From assembly GCF_051014445.1 (NCBI RefSeq), contig NC_135140.1:11302001-11366000 (forward strand): DNA of 64,000 bases, given 5' to 3'. Numbering within the stretch: position 1 is the stretch's first letter; every line of letters starts with the position of its first letter. The position numbers and the translations under genes are program-made. The notes beneath the pieces are model-generated. The model did not search any database. It was not told the origin of the DNA and worked only from the letters and a program-made list of their open reading frames with translations. Below are positions 47,831-59,999 of the stretch, one piece after another. Origin of the DNA: Colletes latitarsis (taxonomy: Eukaryota; Arthropoda; Insecta; Hymenoptera; Colletidae).

Positions 47831-48396
47831 AGTAAAGTTTGATACTTGTGTTTTACGTGTAGTCACGTTATTTTTAATGTTTATTGAAATTATTCGCGAT
47901 GAATCGCGAGGTTTCTCGAACTTGGGAGCAAGAAAAACATCTGTGTCACGACTGACGAACTTAAAGGGAACGCATGGCCACGATCGCGGATTAACCGCAA
48001 ACATAAGCCGCGTTCCAGCCTCGTGCAAAACGTTAATCCTGACCAATGTCACGCTGTATACTCGAGGAACGTCACGCTACTCTCGCAAAATTTCGGTACA
48101 AAAGGTGCCTCGCGACGTATCCCCGCGCGCAGCGGTTTCAATATTTGGACAGAAGCTCGGGCCTGAACTCAACGTGCATAAGTAACAAAACATTTTAATA
48201 GTCAATGATACGAAAAAAACGAGAAAAAGCTATCGAACAACAACCAAATGACTAAATTTTTAGAAGAAATAGGAATCGTACACCTTATATGACACATCGA
48301 TTCAATGATTCGATATAAGTCTTGTATGGGTGTCTCGATATATGCTACGTAAATGCTATTTACACAATATTCCGTACAAATGTAGTCGATAATATA
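47831..48396. other. Unique stretch, GC-richer at 47900-48180
   Basis: Open on both strands (plus 47802-48185, minus 47714-48052). The two frames compete and neither is recognisable. Confidence 0.35.
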
Positions 48397-49370
48397 CAGG
48401 GTGCTTGACCACCTCTGGGAAATATTTAAATGGAAGATTCTAGAGGCAAAAATAAGACGAAAATCAAGGATATCAATTTTTTGATTGAGGCTAAGTTAAA
48501 AGTTATTAAAAAAACAAATTAAAAAATTTCAAATCATTCTAGAAAAATTATTTTCGGTTGCGGGGGTCAATTACAATCATTTTTGGTGAATAGACATACC
48601 TCCAAAATCCTATCCACTTTCGAGAAAAAAATTCGAGTAGGTGTGAAATTTTTCGACAAAATTAAAAAATTTAAAATCGTTCTAAAAAAATTATATATAG
48701 TTACAGGGGTCAATTACAATTATTTTTGTTCAATATACATACCCTCGAATTCCTTCGCATTTTCGAGAAAAAAATTCTTTACCGAAAATCTAATGTGTGG
48801 CCAGAAATGCTTCCCTGAAATTTCGTGCATATCTTTAAAATGTCATAACTTCTGAACGGATTGAAGGATTTTGATGTTTAAAAAAGCAAATTACGCGTAT
48901 TTTGATGGAGATTATGTCGAAATTGCAAAACTATTCGAAAAGTTATTCCTTGGCCTCGTAAAATGAGAAAAACCCCATAAAAATGGTCCAATTTTCAAAC
49001 GGCCATAACTCCTACAATTCTGAATATATTTCAATGAAACTTTTTTTTGAAGTAGAGCTCATGGGTACCTACGAAAAAGTATTAGACAACTTTTCTGTAG
49101 GGCGTCAAATAAAATTACTAAAAATGAAAAAGGAATTTTTAAGAAAAATCGACAGGGGGTAGATGTTGAAATTTTTTGGCGAAAAAAAAAAATTTCGAAT
49201 CGTTCTAAAAAAATTATTTCTGGGTTCTGGGGCCAATTACAATCATTTTTGGTGAATACACATACCTTTGAAATGCTACTCAGTTTTGAGAAAAAAATTC
49301 AGGAAGGTGGACACATTTTTCGACAAAATTAAAAAATTTCAAATTGTTCTGGAAAAATTATTTTTGTTGT
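48397..49370 (-). mobile_element. CAGGGTG element, copy D (reverse orientation, truncated)
   Basis: It starts cagggtgcttgaccacctctg after a TA (48395-48396) and then follows the right-end half of the family in reverse complement (aaaataagacgaaaatcaagg). The other terminus is missing; homology stops near 49367. Three tttcgagaaaaaaatt-type internal repeats are present. A family-conserved open frame is read here on the plus strand (about 48965-49160), as expected for the inverted copy. Confidence 0.88.
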
Positions 49371-49559
49371 ATGAATAATAACAAATTATGTTTTTTTATG
49401 AATAAATAAAATAATAAATGTGTAAATTCTATGTATTAGGCACATGTAGTATTCCATATCACGAGCATTATGAGCCTAATATGGAGAATGAGGACCTCAG
49501 TAAAAAAAGTAAACATTACCTAAAGCGTCACAATATTTAAAATAAAATTTCCTATTAAT

Positions 49560-49925
49560 TCAAAATATTTAAGTTTTTGTAAAAGTTCTGCAAGCAAGTA
49601 AAACATGTGTATAAAAAAAAGTATTCCATATTAGGACAATTATTATTATTATACTTGAAATTAAACTGTTACCAGTCAAAATTCAATAAAATTTCTCATA
49701 AATTCATAACATTTAAGTTCTTATTAAAGTTCTGCAAGCAAGTGGAACATGTGTATAAAAAAAAGTATTCCATATTAGGACAATTATTATTATTATACTT
49801 GAAATTTAACTGTTACCAGTCAAAATTCAATAAAATTTCTTATAAATTCATTTTTAAGTTCTTATTAAAGTTCTGCAAGCAAGTGGAACATGTGTATGAA
49901 AAAAAGCATTCCATATTAGGGCAAC
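49560..49925. repeat. Tandem repeat, ~141-144 bp unit, about 2.5 copies
   Basis: gttctgcaagcaagt starts at 49585, 49729 and 49870. Units share gtgtataaaaaaaagtattcc and ttaccagtcaaaattc. The plus-strand open frame 49607-49951 follows the repeats. Confidence 0.93.
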
Positions 49926-51455
49926 GGAGCCTATTATTTACAGAAATCTAAAATACTAGATAAACTCCAAGGAAGAGAAGAATGTTTCCTTCCGTTTGGT
50001 TGACGTTCGTGCTCCAAAATGGCGGCCCGCAAAGGGTTATATCGAGCGTGGAATCCGCGCGAACGCTTCCCATTATTTCACCGCGCGAAACCCACTACCG
50101 AGGTTACGTCCGCTCGTTCGGATACACCCTGTATATTTAGAAGTGTACAGCTACGCTTCACCAATACATAATGCTCCTTTGTGAAGTGTTGCCATCGGCG
50201 GTGAAGGAGGAAGAGGACGAAGAGGAGGCCTCTTAAGCGGCTCAACGCGTAGGAGCGTGTACGAGCGAGAAGCCGACAAAGCTATCAGCGCCGAATGCAT
50301 CCCGGGCAGATGCTCCCTTTGCTGTGCATTTCTCTCTCTCTCTCTCTCTCTCTCTCTTTACTTTCTCCGTTCGAGTGTCGAAGCCATGTGAACCCTGCGT
50401 AATAATTCACCAGCCCCCCGTTCATGTAAACTTCGAAACGCCAGAAGTGGAGGAACGGTCATTTCAACGGCTCGATCCCATTTCCACGCGGCGAGAAACG
50501 CGTAAAAAGTAAAAGTAAAAGGAAAAGTCCCCTATAGTCTCTTAATAACATATCAGATGGACACTCGAAACCTCAAAAACAATCTTCAGTCGTTTCTACG
50601 ATTCGAAACTCCCGAAGTCCAAGTAAACAAGCAAAATCGTATATTTCATTATTTCCATCGATGTAAATTATATTCACAGATGTCGATCATATCGTTAACT
50701 TTTTTCTTTAATTATAAGCTTGTTAATTTTACACTAGGGTTTTATTTTAGATTATTACAAATTACTTTATCACTTGGACAACGGCTCACACTTTTCTTCT
50801 GAAACATTCCTCACAGCATGGTTCATATTTATATGCATACATACATAGACACATAGTAGGTACATTTGTCGCAAGACAATAGATGTCGTTTGTTTACCTG
50901 CGTACATATTAACAAAGCTAATTTGTAAGAATATTATTATATTTGTTACCAAGTGTCGAATGGTTTAAAATAAAGAAACATTTCCAAAAAATTAGATTCC
51001 AGAGCAAATTTCATTTTCCTTCTCTCGGTGGACGTTGAGTCTGTGTTGCAATCAGCGTGATTCACTTAAGCGTACGATTTTCAATATTCTAACTTTCGAT
51101 TTTTTTATTTATCGAGTCCTTGCATTTTTAATATGTTTCCATCGATTTCCATGTTTTTCTTGTAAGCTTTTAAACGTACTAATTACAGGTACTAAAATAA
51201 TTGTTATACGAATACTATGACCAACCGAAAGGGTGTCGATTCACTGACGAGGACTCGCTATTTTGTATTTAAGTTTCATAAATCCACGTCGCTCGTGGCT
51301 TCGTTGGCGGTCGACGTATCGATTAGGTCGATTTGTGCGCACTGTCCGGACGAGATTTCAAACATTGCGCAGAAAAAAGACCGAGAATTATTCTGAAAGG
51401 CTTTTCCTTTGAAACTATTCGTGGCTGCGCGTCTGGCCAGAAATGGCGACCACGT
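49926..51455. other. Unique stretch, GC-rich at 49990-50500
   Basis: 49990-50500 is CpG-rich, contains aaaatggcggcccg and the TC microsatellite, and could be promoter-like. No exon is supported. 50500-51455 is mainly AT-rich. 51276-51497 is GC-richer and open on the minus strand, unrecognised. Confidence 0.35.
50331..50356. repeat. (TC)13 microsatellite
   Basis: Thirteen uninterrupted tc dinucleotides, in a GC-rich stretch. Confidence 0.98.
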
Positions 51456-51905
51456 TCCACAAAACCTTGTTATTACAATCCCAGAACGACGAAACAAACT
51501 TTCTACCGTGTTCGACTTTGTTGTTTATAATTTCATACTATTAAAATGATATTTCTTTCAATTTATCAGAAACGTTACCTGCATTAAAAAATTATACAAA
51601 AGAAAAAGAGTAATTTGCAGTTTTAGATAAATTATTAGTATTATTATTATTAGTCGATTATTACACAAAACCTTGTTATTATTTACAATTCTAGAACAAC
51701 GGAACAAATTTTCTACCAACTGTATTCGAATATGTTGTTATATGTATAATTTCATACTATTAAAATGATTTCTCTCTTATTCGATCAAAAACGTTATCTG
51801 TATTAAAAAATTGTCATCTACAAAAAGAGAAATAATTTGTAAATAATTAATTGTCAACTTTTTAATGCAGTTTTAGGCAAATTATTATTATTGGTCGATT
51901 ATTAC
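51456..51905. repeat. Two-copy tandem duplication, ~205 bp apart
   Basis: cacaaaaccttgttatt occurs at 51458 and 51663. Both copies continue with tttctacc, ataatttcatactattaaa, then attattagt/ggtcgattatta. The second copy is longer by an internal insertion near 51825-51860. Confidence 0.88.
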
Positions 51906-52394
51906 TGATGGTAAAGTATCGAATGTAACCGTGAGATTCGAAATGGTTGCCAGTGCTCGAATCATTCCAGATGCATGATACGCGAAAGGGCGCAGGTAAA
52001 TAGTATAAAATAAATACTTCGTCCGTGATAAACGTACCGATACGAATTAGTAATAACTTCTAACGAGATGATCAAAGTCCTTTATAATGTGCTTACGGTG
52101 CATGAAACGCATTCGAATCGAAATGGAGGAACGATTGGAAATGGTTCTATAGAGTCGACTCCGATCGAGTGTTTTATTTATGTATACTAGCAGACTTTAT
52201 GGAGACTAACGTGTCAGCGAATGTAATGGGTCATTTTCAATGCTGCTCACTGTACGCGTTCGCTATTGAAAGTTCTATCGCATCGTTCAAAAAGGGTCGA
52301 AAACCAAAACCATTCATCGACGATCGAAAGTAAAAAATTATCAAAATATCACGATCTTTGTACCGTTTAGAATAATTTATTCAATCCCCTTTCC
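51906..52394. other. Unique stretch
   Basis: 51930-52330 is somewhat GC-rich and may be conserved non-coding DNA. No open frame is convincing. Confidence 0.35.
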
Positions 52395-53060
52395 GTAATT
52401 AGGGGAGATTACGATTTCCGTGGCCCCAACTTTGAAGGTTAAATTTGTGTTCTTGGGGTCATTCTAAGAAAAAAAATATTTAGCCGGAAAAGTAGATTTT
52501 TTGTTTTTTATAAATCTGCAAATATCTCGGTAACTATGCGAAATATGGCAAAATATCACGAGACCTTTTTTGTAGGAAATTGAATTTCTAACAATTTATG
52601 TCCTATGACATTTTTTTATTAACTGCGCAGTTTCCGAGTATATTTATATTTCGGTGAAGTTGCAGAACAACTACCTCCCTCCGCGAAATGATGATAAGGG
52701 AATTGGGAAGCTTCGTTCACAACTGCTTATACGAGACTCAAGAAATGTCTCTGTATTAAAACTCAATTATTAATGAATATTATTGAGGTATTGGGTTAGG
52801 TCTGGGTTAGTATATTAACGCTTTCGTGAAATAATAATGTCGTTTAAATAATTTGTTATTATTTCACAAAACATCATTTTAATGTTTTTTATAAGAAATT
52901 TCCTACAAAAAAGGTCTTCTGATATTTTGTCATATTTCGCATAGTTACCGATATATTTGCAGATTTATAAAAAACAAAAAAAACAATTTACCTATTTGGT
53001 ACCTATAATATATACAATTGTTTTCTTAAAATGCCCCCAATCGTGCCCGTAATTAGCATA
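52395..53060. mobile_element. Fold-back or TIR element with ~88-bp inverted arms
   Basis: Left arm about 52495-52583 and right arm about 52897-52988 are near-perfect reverse complements, with only a few mismatches (atctcgg versus atatcgg; atggcaa versus atgacaa). Weaker symmetry continues outward: ggggtcattctaag on the left pairs with cttaaaatgccccc on the right, and taattaggg with cccgtaatta. The ~310-bp spacer shows no coding capacity. No target duplication was identified. A MITE or fold-back element is the simplest reading. Confidence 0.7.
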
Positions 53061-55284
53061 AAATATAATAATGGTCTGAAAAGTATTACAGTTTTATTCA
53101 TTAAATAAAAATGGATAAAACTAGAAAATAGAAACAGATCTACCAAGAACAGTGCAAAAACTGCACCTCCAACGCATTAATTCACATTTTGTAAACAACG
53201 AGTTTTACGTTTGGAACCACCAGACGAATTGTGGCAAAAATTAATAAACGAAAGAAATATTTATTTCCTCGAATAATGTTTAAAGTGGGACAAAGATTTC
53301 GATGTCACAACTTTATAGTTAGTCTCGCAAGCCGCGATTTCGAAGCAAAAAGTGTCGAGTAAATATTTATGCGACGAAGATAAGAAACGTTCCGTTAGTT
53401 TTGAGCAAAATTATAGCAATGGCGGTCGCTGGCGCGAAGAAATATGTGTTTATACACGCTTTATGAACAAAAGTTACGAAACAAATTACGCAGGCGTACA
53501 TTTTAAGTTATAACGCAATATTTTCACCATAGTACATTTATCCATTTCTAATGAATTATTTATGTTATTACGCACGAAAATTCTTGGGAAGTAAATCGAA
53601 AAAGTCTACGAATCTAATTAATATATCAAAGTTAAGATAAAAGTAAAGTCAAGGTTTAAACAAAAATGGTATATTTACAATAATCATATGTTAAAATTCT
53701 AGGCTATTAACTTTTCAATTGACAGTCCAATTAGAATATATTTAGTAGGACAATTCCATTTAATAAAAAGCTAATAAGTTAATTTATTTTGCTGAAAGAC
53801 TATCAAACAAATTTACGATGGGAGAAAAAATGTTTAATTGGATGTTACCTCGAGTAACTTTAAATTTTTTACAATTTTCATTTTGAGAAACCGAAAAATA
53901 AATTGAAATTACACGATCCTCTCGACGCTGAGCAATGGCGGTAGCTAATCGGTTAATTATAAAGGAAAAAAGTATTTCTGAAATCTTGTTCGTAAGTGTA
54001 TCCATCGATACGCGTGCCATTTTGCTGTCCCGATATTTCTAGAGCCACGGTCCGAGAATTCTTCTTTAATATGCAGCCGGACTGATTAGTACGTCGAACG
54101 TTTCGTAATTTATTCGAGACTCGAAAGATGCTCGCGTCGTTTCTATTTCTACGCAGAGGCTCAACGAGATTATCGGCGCGTATAAAATCCTTTGAAACGC
54201 GAATTAACATATTTACGTTTTCACGTGTCCTTGGTGGATGTGGTTTCATGTCCATTATCAATCCGAAACGAGCGACGCTGAGATAAAGTTTGGCGAAATT
54301 GTGAGGACGCGGGTGTATTTCTTGCGTGCGATTGTAAAATTACGGCGCGGTTTGTTCGAATTTATCGCCGCTGGTATAATTAAATCTCTAGGGGCTACGT
54401 GTCGTTGGATTTAATTGGTCGAGGAGGTCGTTAGATTCGATTCGCACGAATTCTTATCGTGCCGGCCGGATTTACGAAAATTAGTCGAGAAAAAAGAAAA
54501 CACGACGTTGTATTTATGTTTTTTTTTTTTATCTAAGCGTTTGTTCAGCATCGAATTAATTGCACCTACGTCGTTAGTAACGGTTTTCAAATACTTTTTA
54601 TATTTTCCAAATATTTACAGGTATTAAGGTATTTTACTATTCGACGATGGAGAGCTTTCCAATAGATATTTTTAACAAGAATAAAATAAAATAGAAGCAT
54701 ATTTTTTAATTCACTGTACAAGATTATTATTTCTTCGTCTTTCTACCTAATGAATATCAATATTTACTATTATCCAATCGATTGTAATTCCTCAATGTTT
54801 ACCATTTTGTTATTATAGATACAAATACCACATACGTTTTGTAAATGGACGAAAATATCGAGTATTTCTATTTTCCTTTAATTTCAGATCTTTCGTGGAA
54901 ATATTAATAAAAATCTGGCTGTACCGAACGAATGTCACGTTTTCTCGAGACGCGTGATCAACTAAGCGTCTATTGGACGATGAAATCAGACCAGGAACGA
55001 GGCAGGCGATTATGGCTCGCGGGAAAACAGAAAAAAAAAAGAAAACACATCGGGTGGCGCCTTGCGCCCGCGTAAAAGAGCACACCGAGGACATTCATCG
55101 CTCCAGGAAACCAAATCCTACCTATACTTAAGCGGCTCAGAGCGGCTCCCGGTTCAGACAAACGGGAATATGGAGGTCAATCGGTTGCTCCAGGCGCCTC
55201 AGCGCCGGAAGAAGGCCTTAATCCGTCACAGGTTTTGTGCCTTCTCTCGCCCCTCGCTTCCAAGACTCCATTTTTTCTATCGTC
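53061..55284. other. Unique stretch with GC-richer islands
   Basis: 53953-54261 is open on the minus strand for 102 codons and looks more protein-like than most, but shows no clear splice pair or known match. 54960-55260 is GC-rich with competing frames. The remainder is AT-rich. Confidence 0.35.
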
Positions 55285-55780
55285 GTTATTAAACAGTTAC
55301 GTCCCTGCATTTTCTTACTTAGTCTTTTTGCTTCAGCCAAAACAATTGCAGAGGGTTTCTTAATTTGAGTCGTTAGGATGAATTCTCTCGGTAACGTTCG
55401 CTACCTAGAACGTTATCGAGGGAGGTACAGGAAAAAAGTGAGATACACCGAGAACGAGTGAAACAGAGGCTCTAAAATCATCCAGAATTATTTGTGTCTA
55501 TCTTATTTAACAGTTACGTCCTCCTATTGTATTGTTTATTTGTTTCGTTTCGCCAAAACAGTCACAAGGGATTCTTAATTTGAGTAGTTAAGAAGAGAAG
55601 ATGGCAGAAATGGTCCAAACAAACAGAACTTCAATCTCAAAATTTTTAAAAGTAGTATTTTGAAAAAAATATGCTTCCTTCGAGTCAAACGGTTCTTCTT
55701 ATAGTGTATAAGTACCGGGAAAAGTGAGAAACAGAGAGACCCTGTTACGATCAAGGAAGCTAAATCGAGACCTTTACGTA
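55285..55780. repeat. Diverged two-copy duplication, ~222 bp apart
   Basis: aacagttacgtcc at 55287 and 55509, gccaaaaca, cttaatttgagt.gtta and ggaaaa.agtgaga.ac recur in order. It lies just downstream of the candidate stop codon at 55822, so it may be 3' UTR. A minus-strand AATAAA is at 55540-55535. Confidence 0.75.
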
Positions 55781-55821
55781 AAATTGCGAATTTCAGCCGT
55801 ACCGGAAATGGTCACCGTTAC

Positions 55822-55999
55822 TCAGGAAGTACAAGAGCCGAGGAAAGGGGGTTGTACGGTGGAAAAATCATCGATAAACCCGTAATAATGAGGGTAACCC
55901 ATGGGAGGGTCAGGTAGCACCGTAAATTCCAAGACGCCTTCAAAACCGTACCCGCAATGTTGTGATTTCGGGAATCCACCGTGCCGGAAACAATCGTAG
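55822..55999 (-). CDS. Candidate terminal exon of an unidentified minus-strand gene
   Basis: The segment follows gttcttccag (3' splice site) and is open to a TGA at 55824-55822. It contributes one base plus 58 codons. The peptide is aromatic- and glycine-rich and not low-complexity (YDCFRHGGFPKSQHCGYGFE near its start, PPMGYPHYYGF in the middle, SCTS at the end). The single leading base completes the codon left by the 57559-57706 exon candidate. An AATAAA lies 280 bp downstream. No family is recognised. The intervening 1.56-kb intron is almost filled by satellite units. The splice sites are visible; expression is unproven. Confidence 0.4.
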
Positions 56000-56429
56000 C
56001 TGGAAGAACGGTACCGCGTGGCCGTGGTGGCCATTGAAGCCGCGTTTCCGATTCCGCCCGTTCAAATATCCAAGTTTGCGATATTAATAATGTCGCGGCA
56101 AATAAACATAATCGAGAGCAAATTTAATAATTATCGGAGACTGGATGTTTACTCTATCTGTCCGCCGCAGTCGTTGGCCGTTCATTCGGTTTCACCGATT
56201 GATCAATTATTTCTCTGTACCGTGTTTCATCGAGGTCTGCTCCGTTAAGAGAATATCGCAATATTTGTTTATTCGGGCCGGAATAACGTTGCTCGATTTA
56301 CGTGCCGACGGTTTTAATCGACGATCGTCGAACACGAATTTATTAACTCGCAGGTTCTCTGGTTCGATTTTTTGTTTTACGTAGAACGTCGATTCGAAAG
56401 AAAATTTCCGACATTCGCGGTTAAATCTG

Positions 56430-56620
56430 TCAGCATCTGCAATTTATTCTGCGAAATATATATGATTTTACTTGAACTGTATTCGAACGTTCCAAGTCAA
56501 ATAATGAATTAATGGGACAGGGAATATGGAAACAAACTGCATCAAACCATCTTCAATTTATTCTACGAAAAATATGTGATTGCATCTATGTTTGAAGAAA
56601 ACAAATAATGAACCAATTTA
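56430..56620. repeat. Outlying 1.5 units of the 62.2-63.9 kb satellite
   Basis: ctgcaatttattctgcgaaatat, then tgaactgtattcgaacgtt, then gggacagggaatatgg and aaactgcatcaaaccatc match the 104/113-bp satellite unit by unit, about 5.5 kb away from the main array. It is diverged from it. Confidence 0.88.
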
Positions 56621-56628
56621 ACCCGGTC

Positions 56629-57530
56629 GACAGATTCTATCCTGCATGTAATACGTATCGTAGCTCGATTCAAATTTCATTCGTGATAACACAAATTGAA
56701 TGTAAGAAATACAGTTATACGTTTTTTGAGGAAAAAGATTTTTTCAAAAATTGCAAATATCGCTAGTTGTTTACATCGATGATTTTCGCGTTTAAAAAAA
56801 ATTAAACCTTGCAATTTTTTATGAGAAAACGTCAGTGTGCTGGTCTTTTCGACTAGAAAGAAAAATGACCGACAGATTTAACCCTTTGCACTCCATGTAA
56901 TAATCTCATAGCTCGATTCGTGATAACGCAAATTGAATTTAAAAGATATAAATGTGTGTTTATACGTTTTTTGAGGAAAAAGATTTGTTTCAAAAATTGC
57001 AAATATCGCTAGTTGTTTACATCGATGACTCTCGAGTTTAAAAAAATTAATCCTTGCAATTTTTTATGAGAAAACGTCAGTGTGCTGGTCTTTTCGACTG
57101 GAAAGAAAAATAGCCGACAGATTTAACCCTTTGTACTCCATGTAATAATCTCATAGCTCGATTCGTGATAACGCAAATTGAATTTAAAAGATATAAATGT
57201 GTGTTTATATGTTTTTATGGGGAAGAAAGATTTGTTTCAAAAATTGCAAATATCGCTAGTTGTTTACATCGATGATTTTCACGTTTAAAAAAAATTAAAC
57301 CTTGCTATTTTTTATGAGAAAATGTCAGTGTGCTGGTTTTTTCGACTGAAAAGAAAAATGGCCGACAGATTTAACCCTTTGCACTCCACGTAATAATCTC
57401 ATAGCTCGATTCGTGATAACGCAAATTGAATTTAAAAGATATAAATGTGTGTTTCGATGATTTTCGCGTTAAAAAAAAATTAAACCTTGCAATTTTTTAT
57501 GAGAAAATGTCTGCGTGCTAGTCTTTTCGT
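56629..57530. repeat. Tandem repeat, ~242-248 bp unit, four copies
   Basis: gacagatt starts at 56629, 56871, 57116 and 57364. Each later unit reads ttaaccctttgcactcca at its head (one has gtactcca), then caaatatcgctagttg and gaaaa.gtcagtgtgctgg. The fourth unit has an internal deletion of about 85 bp. The heads resemble a TTAA-CCC piggyBac-type terminus, suggesting a transposon-derived satellite. Confidence 0.93.
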
Positions 57531-57558
57531 TCCTGTATCGACAGGAGTAACGTTTTAC

Positions 57559-57706
57559 CCTTCGTCGTTCCGGATGGGGAGACCTTCTTCCGTTTTCCAC
57601 GCGTCGAGGACCAAGGCGGTCGAGAATTCGTGTCCTTGTTTACGATTGACATCCAACACGCTTAAAGTCCCTTTCCTCGACGCGAAGATAGCCGCCCCGG
57701 GGCTAC
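57559..57706 (-). CDS. Candidate 148-nt internal exon, minus strand
   Basis: On the minus strand cctgttcgtctttcaccctcag is a good 3' splice site. The exon runs gt, then 48 codons, then gg before a GTAAAA donor. The peptide includes GTLSVLDVNRKQ and LDAWKTEEGLPIRNDE and has a codon first-position G bias typical of coding DNA. Incoming phase 1 and outgoing phase 2; the latter fits the 55822-55999 candidate. A possible upstream exon ending at 61566 (donor GTAAGG) has the matching phase. Caution: the plus strand also has splice-like signals (tcctgtatcgacag) and open frames here. The product is unrecognised. Confidence 0.4.
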
Positions 57707-57709
57707 CTG

Positions 57710-58076
57710 AGGGTGAAAGACGAACAGGATGCGCGTCATAAAGCATGGCGCCAGGCGCAACGATGCGCACTTAAACGTTTACCGTGGCAAAGGCGGTAGC
57801 AGGCCTCTGCACTTATTAGCCAGGGGGTTCCCCGGGTCCCTCCGTAGACCCTCCGCAAACCTCCATTGCCCAATATCGCAACGAAAGCTACGCAGAGCTC
57901 TCTGAGTCAATCGATACTTTTTTCCACGACGGACGATCCTCGTAAATCTGCGAAATATACCCCCCTTAAACTGTGGCTAATGAGGTTCGTTTACAACGGG
58001 CCTCCTAATTTCTACCTACAAGGGAAACACTGTTGATTTTTATGGAGCCCCGTATCGATTTCAACATTTATTGGTC
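57710..58076. other. GC-rich non-coding stretch next to the exon candidate
   Basis: 57720-57930 is GC-rich, includes ccagggggttccccgggtcc, and has stops in the frame of the exon candidate. Nothing else is seen. Confidence 0.35.
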
Positions 58077-58560
58077 CAGCGTTTCCCAACAAAGATACAA
58101 TTCTGAATATTCTTGGGGCAATTGGACAATTATGGCCCTCGTCACCGACGTCGTGGAAAGGAGACAACACTGAACAATTTTTACAGGAATTAAACGTACA
58201 CAGACAAGCATACGTAAGACCAAACCTATTATAAAGTTGGTCACGTGTACAGAGTAAAATAATTGTCGAAATGTAATAAGTAATTAATCGCAACACCTGT
58301 AGTAATCTTACGGTAGATAATTAATTATGTATTTCATCGTTCTTTTTTATTATTTCACAGATCGAAATACAACAGTGTTTCAAGTTTCTGTTCATAGGAT
58401 TTTCAACGGCCAGAATGTCCACTGCCAACAAGGATAAAATTCTAACAATAATTACAAATGCAAACGCTTCTGGCAACCAAAGAATATAGTAAAAAGATCA
58501 GCCATTGCTTCTTATGCTGGCAAGATCTTTCTTTTATGTCGCCAGATTTGGGAAACGCTG
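58077..58560. mobile_element. Possible hAT-type MITE, 484 bp
   Basis: The ends are perfect 13-bp inverted repeats: CAGCGTTTCCCAA at 58077 and TTGGGAAACGCTG ending at 58560. The CAG.G.TTCCCAA form is characteristic of hAT termini. The eight bases on either side (tattggtc and gtctaaac) are not a duplication, which weakens the call. No transposase frame is present. Confidence 0.45.
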
Positions 58561-59997
58561 GTCTAAACTGGGAACTGTGATACTACACGTATTCGTTTTG
58601 AAAATAAACGTTATAAAATACGAATAAAAAAAATTGAATTGTTTAATGGAATAAATCTGGATATATTGATTCAATTTAATATAATTTTTGGCATCCTTCT
58701 AGGTGGTCCTTTGAAGGGTTTGGTCGCAAGGATTGTAACCCAAGCCAAACCCAATTCAGCTCTTAATGGAATATAGTAACATACGTAACTACGTTACGTT
58801 TACACCATGACATCAAGTAACCTGGTTAACCTTTCTTGGGAGCGGGTTACAGAAGTTCGTTAAGAGTGAAATTTATCACGTTGTTTTATGGATAGGACTT
58901 TCCACAAAGAGGCGTTATTTTATTTTCTCTACTCGAGTTTAATTTGTGCTAATTTAAATAAAATAAACAATTTAACGTCAGAAGTTGTTGGTAAATTACC
59001 TGTTATTTGAATGGATTAACTTTTACGTTGAATACTTTAGAAATTATTTGGGTAAAAATGTATTCAAATAAAAATTAAAAAATAGTTTCGTTTCAGAGTT
59101 CTAGAAAAAAATCATTTAACTTTTTCAAAGAGACTAATGCATGAATGCTTGAAACCACATCTAGTCAAATAAAATAATAATATATTTCAAAATAATAGTA
59201 ATTTACTAATTTTTCGAATCCTTTATTTCAATAATGCCTCAATATGTAAAATAATGAAGAGTGAAGTACATACTTCTATAGTTCAATTATTTCTGTCTGA
59301 TGTATAGTTATGTGTCATCTAAGTAATTTGTGCAGGACTTGGAGAACAAAGAAGGGAAATGTGACGAATGGCATTTTGGAGGTACAAACACCATATCGAG
59401 TCGATCTGTTCCAAGAATGTAATTAGGACAGAACAGTTGCGAATGGCTAAGAATGGTAAGGTACGCAAGAGGCTTAAAAGCTCAGGAAAATTGCCCTAAG
59501 AGTAGTTCAGATCGAAATTACGCGAGCTAAAGATTTCCTCGAAGATAGACAAGGTGTCCCTGTAAAGTGCAAATCAGAAACGTGCGATTCTTCCTGCAAA
59601 ATCAAATCGAAATTGTGGAATAGAATCCTTTTCTACTACTGTAGAAAAAAAAAACAATTTTGATCTATCGATTACAAGTGTACTCCTCTAATATTTGGTT
59701 AATACAATTAGCGTAAATTAACGAAAATTAGATTTTTCGATATTTACTTTTGTAAATTCTACTTTGATTTTATTGAATTTCTTTTATTATATTTTTTAAT
59801 AGATTGTCGCTACGATGTGAATAGAATTTCGAATATTTTCTGTAACCTATAATTGTTTTTACTTTTTAGCATTACCTTTAAAAATAAGAAAGTTACATAA
59901 ATTTGCAAACTTCCTATATAAATAAATTATAAAGAAATTAATATATATATATTTTTTTTAAAGAATTTTTTGATTTTTTGGTCTTTCATTTTATACA
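58561..59997. other. Unique AT-rich stretch
   Basis: Nothing gene-like is seen; a short atatat run is near 59940. It would lie within an intron if the 61.6-kb and 57.7-kb exon candidates belong together. Confidence 0.45.
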
Positions 59998-59999
59998 TA

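Noticed and set aside
47714..48185. Overlapping plus (127-codon) and minus (112-codon) open frames
   Set aside because: Competing frames in a GC-richer patch at the edge of a repeat; nothing recognised.
50120..50145. tacaccctgtatattt considered as a solo CAGGGTG terminus
   Set aside because: Only the last few bases match and no subterminal family sequence follows.
52790..52815. gggttaggtctgggttag considered as interstitial insect telomere repeat (TTAGG)n
   Set aside because: Only two imperfect words, no run of TTAGG.
53953..54261. 102-codon minus-strand open frame
   Set aside because: Composition is protein-like, but no splice site, start context or family match could be found. Kept only as a note in the gap entry.
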